From contig CM074698.1 in assembly GCA_037367355.1 (NCBI GenBank), forward strand, positions 1,550,001 through 1,614,000: 64,000 bases of DNA, written 5' to 3'. Every line of letters begins with the position of its first letter. Positions within the stretch are counted from its first letter, which is position 1. The notes under the pieces are model-generated. The model was not told where the DNA came from and did no database searches. It saw only the letters and a list, made by a program, of their open reading frames with translations. Positions 56,257-64,000 of this stretch are shown here, one piece after another. Source of the stretch: Neoscytalidium dimidiatum (lineage: Eukaryota > Ascomycota > Dothideomycetes > Botryosphaeriales > Botryosphaeriaceae). Made by a program: the position numbers and the translations under genes.

Positions 56257-59242
56257 ATGAAGTACGGCGAGACCCTGCGCCAGCGATCCATCCCTCAATG
56301 GGGGCCGTGTAAGCCGCTCCCGCGCGCGCCTTGCCGTACCACCGCCTATGACGTCGCCCTGCTAATATTCCAACGCACGCCGCAGACAATGTTGACTACG
56401 ACGAGATCAAGCACCTGATCAAGGAGCACACCACCCCAGGCAATGGCAAGGCAGTCTCTATCCCCGGCCAGCCTGACGTCAACCGCAGCCAGTTCGAGGA
56501 CCAGCTGTTTCAGGTTCTCTCGCAAGAGCACCGTCGCATCGATCTCTTCGTGCGGAGCAAGTCTGGCGAAATTGAGCGTCGCCTGAGTATGCCCCGCAAC
56601 TTCCGTCTGCCCCTGCGCCCATAGTGCTGATCGTTTCCTAGACCACATCACGAAGCAGATCAATCAATTCACCCTTCGCGAGCGAGCCACATCCCCCAGA
56701 GACCGGAAAATATCTGAGAGAAGACGCCAGAAGTATGGTAGGATAGAGGGCGACGTACTGAGGTAAGTGCATGCTTTGTGCGACCCATCCTTTACCCACG
56801 CTAATCGACCACGCAGGGCGGGAGAGGAGATCCGATCACTGGCCCGGTTTGTCGGCGCTCAGCGTCTTGCGTTTGCCAAGCTCCTCAAGAAATACAAAAA
56901 ATGGACACATTCCGATGCTCTGGAGCAGCGCTTCAAGCACGAAGTATTGAACCAGCCTGGCACCTTCTCCGAGACTGATCTTTCTCCATTGCTGAACTAC
57001 TGGAGCGACACCTTGCACGTAGTGCGTGAGGCCTACCAAGCCGGCCAGGCTCCTCAAACCCCAAAGATTGCCCTTAGCGACGAGAACCCCATGGAAATCG
57101 CGAACTCTGCGGACTTGAAAGCCGTTCCTTCGAAGATTCACGCTGCGGCTGAGACTGGCAATGAGGTGGACCTTGACACTGCCCTTTCGACGCTTCCATT
57201 AGGACCATCAGGCATCCGTGCCACTTATTGGGTACATCCTGAGCAGGTCGTCGAGATACAGATATTACTGCTGCAGAGCCTTCGCCTATTTGAGGGCAAA
57301 GTCACCAAGTCCCAGCCAACCTCTCCGTTCGAGACCCCGAGACGACGAGACTCTTCTGAAAGGTTGGATAGTCTCAATGACAGAGCGGATGACATTGGTG
57401 CTGTCTTCATCGATGATGCGGAGAGGTATGCTCGAAAACGGAGCTCTACAACTGTCGAGGATACGGAGGAGACCCCGGGCAAGCCCGCGGCTCGCGCGTT
57501 GGGAAGTGCTCGGTGGAACACTAGCGGTGAAGCAACAGTATCTGTACCTTGTGAACTTGATGCCGACAATAGCACTGCAACTGTGTACGCTAAGCTGAAA
57601 CGCAAGCATCTGGGCAATTTCCTGACACTGGAAAGACCCTTCCATTCTCGGAGGCCGTCTGGTCTATCGCCCATCGTGGAGAATGTCTCCCAATCCGATG
57701 TTTCGGAGCGTGACCCCATCGATGATCTCCGCTCCTGGCTCTTGTCCCACAGAAACTTCCGCCCTATTGCTGGCGTTTGTGCCAAGCGAAGTCGATTCGT
57801 CGGTATGGATAACGACTCAGATCATGGTGTCTGGGCTACCTTGGATAGGGAAATCTGTATGAAAGCGCCTGTGGCTTCTGATTTGGTGGAGAACGACTGG
57901 CCGAAGAAGGCAAGACATGACGCTGCCACCTTCCCTTTCGCTGTTCTAGAAGTCCGCTGTGAAGGGGCGCAAACCAATGATCTCATCCGTGCTCTCGACA
58001 ACAGCCATCTTGTATGCTTCCATCCCACTGCTAGCGAACCCACCGCTGACCCTATCGCAGACTGAGCGTATAAGAGGATTTTCCCTGGAAGCTCACGCAA
58101 TCTGGACCTGTTGCAAACCATTGGCTATGCAGCCACCTTATTGGGTAGGTGCTTCACTAGAGGTCGACAACCCTGAACCGTTCGCTGATTGCTCCTAGCT
58201 TCCCATGCTTGAACGAGATATTAGAAAAGTCCCCGAAGCTGCGCCAAAGCATCCCTCTCGCCGCGGTAGCGCAATTCCGTACCTAGAGTTCAACGGGTCC
58301 AGACAGACATCAGTCTCGAATTCTTCTGCTACGGACGGACAGACTAGCCGATTTTCAACAATGCAAGGCGAGTCGTCAGCTACCTCTTTCAACGAGATAG
58401 AAGCGTCGCCGCAGAGTACCAGCAAAAAACACAGGGGTTCAAATCTGCGTGACTTCGCAATCCAGGAGCATCAGGAACCCAATGCCAATAACGCACAGGG
58501 CTACTGGAACGAGTACGACAACCCCGAGGATGGCGACGATGATGACGCATATGTGATCTACGTGGATCCATTCGAATCACCCAAGATCCCTGGCCAAGAG
58601 ACAATCAGCAGATTCTTTGTGAAGATCAAGAATGCCTTTGGTGGTCGCCGGCCATCGGAACACGATTCACTTCTCAACTCACCGACAGCACATAGTGCTG
58701 AAGACAGCGACGACGGGGAACCGAGCTCCCCTGTGCGGCCTCGAACCCACGACTATGGCACAATGGATGGTTCGAGTCGCTCGGGGAAATCTAGCCAGCC
58801 GGGTCCTCGCAACCGCCTGCTCGAGCTTTTCCGTCCAACCGACCCTGCTACGAACTCCCGTTGGAGTTATCGCCCGCGCCAGACACAAACCCTCGGTGCT
58901 GATCCAGCTGATTTGAACGAGCTTTTGGCGGATCTCGAGCAGCGTCGGGCCGAGCGCGAAGCAACAAAGTTCAGGCTGTGCATAACTTCGCTGGCCGCGT
59001 CAGTCATAGTTTTGCTTATCACCTGGACGCTCGCGGGCACGAGTCGTAAGAAGCTCCGGAGAGAAGTGGATGCCATGGTGGTTGTCGGCGTGGTTGCCAA
59101 CTTGGTCTTTGCCATGGTTGGTGTCCTTTGCGCAGTGAGCAAAAGGGAGGGGTTTGGGCTGGTCGCCGGGTTGTTCGTAGGAGCAGTCGTTGCTGCTGTG
59201 TGCCTGGCCGATGGTGGTCTGCTCGTTTGGCTTCTAAGTTGA
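56257..59242 (+). CDS. VTC5: SPX-domain protein, VTC5-like vacuolar transporter chaperone subunit
   Basis: Accessory subunit of the vacuolar polyphosphate polymerase (VTC) complex; the SPX domain senses inositol pyrophosphates. Exons: 56257-56308, 56386-56586, 56642-56762, 56817-58011, 58061-58144 and 58199-59242; 2697 nt, 898 aa. SPX: MKYGETLRQRSIPQWGP joined to YNVDYDEIKHLIKEHT, and the lysine-rich KLLKKYKKWTH helix (about residue 150). The central part resembles the VTC catalytic fold (AFAVLEVRCEG-like TFPFAVLEVRCEG, HLTERIRGFSLEAHAIW across an intron) but catalytic residues are not obvious, as in Vtc5. A disordered, acidic stretch (about 620-750) precedes three C-terminal membrane segments starting near residue 810, the usual VTC membrane anchor. 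Introns are 49-77 nt. Large size and one-domain order distinguish it from Vtc1-Vtc4. Confidence 0.85.
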
Positions 59243-61965
59243 AGAACCCCACGGAGAGTGGCGCAAAGTGTTTACATTTCCTGTTGATCATTTCGTCTAT
59301 TGCTATTGATACGGGCGTTTACAGAAGCTTGTTCAGAGCTCTGCGGGCGGTGTTTAGGGACGCTCGCAACTGTCGATACCCGACCTATCATCAGATAATA
59401 CATTGCCGTACTGCAATTTTCTCTATTTCTCTTTCCTTTCTCCTGGTGTACACGAGAACCCAAAACACAGACCAAGATAGATTAGACGCGAGGGTCCAGC
59501 AATGGGGGAAAAAGCAAATAGTAATCGAACTCAAATATTTCTACGAGTGGGCGTGCCTCACCGCTTTTCTCCGCTTTGCAAAGGCATCTTGACTCGCATT
59601 GCAGAATGGGGAAATTCGATGCTCCGACTCTGATTTGCCGTCCGAGGGATTCCGAGCTCTGTTAGCCGCCTTGAGTGGAGTCGTTTAGTTTCATTTCCGT
59701 CCCTCTTATTGTAGTTACCTGGGATACGGATCTGCTGGTGCTGCTGGTGCTGCTGGTGCTGCTGGTGCTGCTGGTGCTGCTGGTGCTGCTGATGCTGCTG
59801 GTGGCCGGGATATGCATCTTGATGCAGGTGACACCGTTCTGTTTCTTCTCTCCCTGGTCTTATTGTGTGATCCTCGGCATGGATTGTTGCTTCCTGCAAG
59901 CCACCCTCGCAAGAACGCGCACCTCGGCCATACCAGCCAGGATCATAGACTACACGTACGAAGAGGCATGCACAGAGCGCTTTTTACAGTGGGGATGGTA
60001 AGTACCTCCGACGGCGCTGTTTCCCTTCAACCGTACACGACTCAACCGTATTGCCGTTATCTATGAAGGAAACAGGAAGAAAGAGAGGCCTGAGGGAAGA
60101 GAAGGTGAGAGAAACTGGCAAGTCTGCACGAAGAGAGGCGGACCCACAATCGGTCGATTCCGAGCTCTCTGTATGGAAGAGGACTCCCCTGCAACTGTGT
60201 TGTAAGTGGGCTGTTCCATGCGGTCCCAGCCACGAAGCCACGTGCTGGATGGCAGATTTCGCCCACACTGGAAGATCGGGCGATCGTCGTCGGGCTGGCG
60301 GGTCGGACACGTCGTTCCTTGCAAACAACGGCCGGCCGGGTTGGTTGGTTGGGCGCCAGCTGGTTACCAGTGTCAAGCAATGTCCAATGCCATGCGCGCG
60401 CGCCCCGTCGCTATTAGCGGTAGTTCCAAGCGCAGGTTTGAGATCATTCAATGCATGCATGTACTGTACATAAGATGCATTGTTGCCGAGGATCGATACT
60501 TAGTGCTAAACTCGTCACCAGTGGGCTCGCAGAAGGGTTTTGCTGTTGAAGCCCCTTTGACACGGAATTCGACCTTCATGTCGCTGTGACTGATTTTCTT
60601 ATTGAGAGAGCTACAACGGATGATGCGCACTGAATTGCCCGTCGCCTCGCCGGTTGACATAGGCTCCGCACTTTTTCAGAACGATTGAGAATGCGCAGCA
60701 AGTCTTCCTCGGCATCCTAATTCCCAGCCACATAAGAGCGATTCGTCCTAATCAGCCGGCGCCAATATAAAGCTAGACGTTTAGAAATATAGCTTGGTGC
60801 ACAAGGTTAAGGCCACGGCATGTCGAAGAAAGTATGAACCGAGCGAACCGAGTAACCGAGAGGTCGATGTAACTTGGCTGGCGGTACCGTGATCGATTAA
60901 ATTGACATGAAGACGGTGGAGAGGATGCGCGCAAGCCACAACCTTAAAGAAAATTCTCAAATTTCGAAGAACGCAACACGAGATGCTGCCCGGGTCGACG
61001 GTGGTGCGGTGGAGATCATTTCGGCGGATCGTGGTGTCTCCGCGAGAGCCCGGGCCTAAAATGGAAAATTCGTGCGGCTTGCTGCAGAGGCGGTTGGTGA
61101 GGGTGCCCTTGGAGTGGACGTGCTCTAGATGCGGATCGAAGGATTTGCCTTCTTTACATTGGCACGCGAAGTTAAGGTTATCCGGTACTTACGATATTGA
61201 TTGCTGAGGGGATCTGCGAGACTGCGAGCAGAGGCGAGCAGGCGGACCAGTAGCTGATCGAGACTGACCCACGTGCGCTGGAGACGACGGCTGGGAAAAT
61301 TTGGTTCTGGTAGGATGCGGCTGCAGAATCTCTGACAACCTAATTTAGAGCCTACATATGGGAGAGACCGGCAGTAAGCTGGTGTTTCTCTTGCCGTGCT
61401 TGGGCCGCATGCCCAGACGCGGGGCGGGGAGCGGAGCGGAAAGTTAAACCCCCCAACCCCCCCCCTCCAAATAGAAAATACAAAGTCTGCCGATACTAGA
61501 AGCTCATCTGGACAAAGGCTTCTGCCCAGCACGTTCAGAGCTTCAGCTTGGTACTCCAAAGATATCTAGACAATGTGTCAACTGTTGGAATGGAAAAGAA
61601 CACGCAATCATTTTTCCCAAGAAGCTACGAACTACAAACACATTCGCCCTTCCCATGCATTTGCAATTGTTACAGAGTTCCAAGACGCAAAAACTTCCTC
61701 ATGCAAAACGAACGAAACCCCAAGAAATGAAGGAGAGTAAAAAAAAAAAAAAAAAGGAAGCGCCGGTTTGCGGGTATCTCTCAGCATCCATCAGGCGCAG
61801 CCAGTCAGTAGTAATAGCACAAAAAGGAAAGCCCCCCTCCCTCAACAATTTACGCTCCACTACCAGGTCATGAGCGCTAGCTCTTCCTCACCATTCAATC
61901 TCTTTTCACGCATCTCTCAATCCACAGTGGGAACCTGCCCCGAACACTTCCAATCTGTTGCCATC
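59243..61965. other. Intergenic, no gene supported
   Basis: 2.7 kb with short frames only. It contains a nonanucleotide minisatellite (59732-59803) and a run of A at about 61,739-61,755. It carries the 3' flanks of the two convergent neighbours. Confidence 0.5.
59732..59803. repeat. (CTGCTGGTG)8 minisatellite
   Basis: Eight tandem 9-bp units over 72 bp; the seventh unit has one mismatch (CTGCTGATG). It is open in several frames, but no gene context supports coding. Confidence 0.85.
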
Positions 61966-64000
61966 TTAATCTCCTTCTCCTACCCTCACCAGTGTCCCCA
62001 ACCCGACACCTTTTCTTCCTACAAACCCCCTTCTATTCCTGCCCGTCCTCCCTCTTCCGAACCAATTGTATTTCAGCTCCGCCGCCAACTTTTCCATCTT
62101 CGTCTGCGCGTCGTCCCCACTCCTGATGCTTATAAGAATGCTCACGCACTGCAGCATTCTCGCCACCGTTTCCATGACCTTTGCCGTATCCATAGGCGGG
62201 GGTGGCGGTGGCGGCGGTGGGGCCAGTTGATGGCTGTAATAGTTCTGCGGGTTTGAGTGACTGCGGCCGTGACCGGCAAGATGCACGTTCGACGGAAGGC
62301 TGTGGAAAGAGCCTGCCGAGGTGTTGGATGTCGCACGGCTGCGAGAATTGGAGGTGAACGGATTCGAGAAGGAGGTCGATGTGCTCTCCAGGATGTTGGA
62401 GGCCGAGTTGTGGCTATGAGAGGCGCTGTGGCTAGCTGGCCAGCCGGTGTCCCCCAGACTGGTTGACGTTCCCGGTCGTGCAGGGTGTGCAGCGGGTGAG
62501 GTCTGGTGCGAAAACTGGCTTGTCGCATCGGGAGAGGGGTAGGAGTCCACAATCCCGGCGTTGATGTTCTCGAGGGAAAGGCGAGAAAATATGGCCATCA
62601 ACGCATCGTTGCGGGGAAGAATGATAGTGTCACGGAAGGTGAGGAGCGTCAATCGTCGCACATCAAGCTCCTCGCCCAGAGTTGGGATATGTTTCGACCT
62701 CGATTCGTCTGAGTCTGCACGACTTCTGTTTGGAAGAGATGCTCCCCAAAAGCCTGCAGCTTCCTTGGGGTTCATGATGCCCTTACCTTTAAATTCCATG
62801 TCTAAAGGTAAGAAGACGGCTTGAACAAAAGGGAGAATCGTGTACAGGACGATGGTCCACATGTCGACGAGTTTCGGCACCAATCGATCGTCTGGGCAGT
62901 GCCTTAGGGTCTGGTCCAATGACAAGAAGCCGGTTTGCAGCAGTTCACCAAGATCTTCGATGATGACCGTGGGAGCTTGTCGCTGAATACAGCGCCTTAT
63001 ATGTACCGAAACCAGGGCGTTGAAATCTTCAATCGGTGGACGTGGATCTTCGCCTTCGAATATCAGGAGGACGCGTGCTTTTATAAGCGGCCAAGCATCA
63101 TCCGGTGTCATCCCGGGCACTCCAAAAATAGCGCCAAGGTTGGCCACAGAGGTTTGGGGTGTGTCCAAAGCCAGCGCTGCGGAAGAAAGCAAGGAACTTG
63201 AAGGCGCGGAAGTGCTTAAGGCTGAAGTACTTGGCCATTCTGGCCGTTCAAGCTGGAGAGAACCATCGCGCTCGCGATACGTCGTGTCCATGGTTTCCAA
63301 GTTTGCTGCATGTGCGTTCGCCGCCTTTTCTTCTTTTTTCTTCTGGCGCAGAGCTCGACCGCCATGTCTCAAGTCCAAACCGCTCATGGACTGAGCAAAG
63401 GTGCTCGAGTGACCGGGCGAGTTGGGAGCCGCAAAGTTGTACAAGGGCTGCGGCGCGCTCGGGTCCGTCGGCTTGGAGTTACTGGAGGCGGAGGAAAGCG
63501 GGAGACTGTGATCATCGTGCTTGAGCTTATGCTTTTGGCGCGATAGGAAATGATGGCGATGCTTCTCCTTTTCCTTTTCCTTCTCCGGTAACATGGGCAA
63601 CCGCTCTGACGGAACGAGGGTGGATGTGGAAGCATTGGCGAGGGAATAGATGGACGGGGCGGGAACCTTGTGGTCAATCAGACTGGTGGTCGACTGATTC
63701 ATCGGCAGAGCACTTGTGCTGTACATTCCTGGCCTGTTCGGCGAAGGAAGGGCGGGAAGTCTCTTGTCGGCATCTTTGTCGCGCGATATTCCGATGCTCT
63801 TTGGCTTCGAGAACAACTTCATCTTGGATTTCTCTTTGGCGGGCTTCGCCTCCTTCTCAGGCACCACTTGAGGGGACATGGGGCGGGTATTGTATTCCGG
63901 GCTAGGCGAAGCAAGAGGGCTCCTGGGAAAGACGGTACTGGCGGCAGCCGTCGCGGCAACCTTTTGGCCTCCCGGGACGCCGTTCTGGTACTGGGTAGGC
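61966..64000 (-). CDS. HbrB/Bit61-type TORC2 subunit, 5' end outside window
   Basis: Putative TORC2-associated protein (HbrB-like domain; Bit61/Bit2 in yeast, PRR5/Protor in animals), linked to polarised growth and hyphal branching. The minus-strand frame ends at 61966 and is open to the right edge, so the true start lies beyond 64000: upstream of the Met at 63879 the frame continues with QYQNGVPGGQKVAATAAAS. The visible ~678 codons are disordered and Ser/Pro/Lys-rich first (KSIGISRDKDADKRLPALPS, a KEKEKEKHRHHF patch), then the HbrB core: TPDDAWPLIKARVLLIFEGE, PIEDFNALVSVHIRRCIQ, DLGELLQTGFLSLDQTL and LVDMWTIVLYTILPFVQAVF with DMEFKGKG. The C-terminus is Ser/Asn/His-rich with an eight-residue-plus Pro run. 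No intron seen in this part. Confidence 0.85.
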   Translation of the reverse strand, partial: PTQYQNGVPGGQKVAATAAASTVFPRSPLASPSPEYNTRPMSPQVVPEKEAKPAKEKSKMKLFSKPKSIGISRDKDADKRLPALPSPNRPGMYSTSALPMNQSTTSLIDHKVPAPSIYSLANASTSTLVPSERLPMLPEKEKEKEKHRHHFLSRQKHKLKHDDHSLPLSSASSNSKPTDPSAPQPLYNFAAPNSPGHSSTFAQSMSGLDLRHGGRALRQKKKEEKAANAHAANLETMDTTYRERDGSLQLERPEWPSTSALSTSAPSSSLLSSAALALDTPQTSVANLGAIFGVPGMTPDDAWPLIKARVLLIFEGEDPRPPIEDFNALVSVHIRRCIQRQAPTVIIEDLGELLQTGFLSLDQTLRHCPDDRLVPKLVDMWTIVLYTILPFVQAVFLPLDMEFKGKGIMNPKEAAGFWGASLPNRSRADSDESRSKHIPTLGEELDVRRLTLLTFRDTIILPRNDALMAIFSRLSLENINAGIVDSYPSPDATSQFSHQTSPAAHPARPGTSTSLGDTGWPASHSASHSHNSASNILESTSTSFSNPFTSNSRSRATSNTSAGSFHSLPSNVHLAGHGRSHSNPQNYYSHQLAPPPPPPPPPMDTAKVMETVARMLQCVSILISIRSGDDAQTKMEKLAAELKYNWFGRGRTGRNRRGFVGRKGVGLGTLVRVGEGD

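Noticed and set aside
59675..60001. Frame through the CTGCTGGTG minisatellite
   Set aside because: Poly-Leu/Val translation created by the repeat itself; no flanking coding signal.

Overview
The window is nuclear DNA of a filamentous ascomycete (Pezizomycotina, probably Dothideomycetes-like). The evidence is short introns (46-100 nt) with GT..AG ends and CTAAC/CTGAC-type branch points, typical filamentous-fungal regulators (PalA, CrzA-type zinc finger, HbrB domain), and a repeat with the look of RIP (repeat-induced point mutation). Exon models were built by hand from splice signals and reading-frame continuity; family names rest on recognised motifs, not on database searches.

Left part (1-31,973), mostly conserved housekeeping genes: Mediator subunit 5 (-), an unrecognised fungal protein (-), an aldo-keto reductase (+, one base short of an open frame), NADP-glutamate dehydrogenase (+), GET1 (-) divergent from a PTAR1/ECM9-like prenyltransferase-alpha-repeat protein (+), an unrecognised protein (-), an ambiguous small-gene locus (16.5-18.0 kb), a GRIP-domain golgin of the IMH1 type (-) divergent from a catalase-like heme protein (+), the copper chaperone ATX1 (-) divergent from palA/RIM20 (+), and a CRZ1/CrzA calcineurin-responsive factor (+).

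Middle part (33.5-49.3 kb), an accessory, decaying region: a 5'-truncated GMC oxidoreductase with a nonsense codon, an aryl-alcohol-dehydrogenase-type aldo-keto reductase that is one base short, an apparently intact epoxide hydrolase, then a nested transposon complex, then a FAD-dependent oxidoreductase pseudogene. The complex is a TA-flanked element with 36-bp perfect terminal inverted repeats (39,644-47,540), strongly depleted in CpA/TpG, interrupted by a Ty3/Gypsy chromodomain retrotransposon (40,501-47,030) with two 385-bp LTRs that look identical by eye and a 5-bp target duplication (ATAAG). The retrotransposon carries, antisense to the 3' end of pol, a ~209-codon reading frame whose cysteine spacing fits a Gal4-type Zn2Cys6 cluster followed by a long charged helix; this is the most unusual item in the window.

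Right part (49.3-64.0 kb): MPP10 (-), a long GC-rich gene-poor stretch, a VTC5-like SPX protein (+), and a HbrB/Bit61-type TORC2 subunit (-) whose 5' end runs off the window.

A cross-cutting observation: the two aldo-keto reductase genes and the retrotransposon ORFs are broken by single-base deficits that mostly lie in short homopolymers, although the LTRs look identical. This could be sequencing/assembly homopolymer error or true decay; read-level data would decide.
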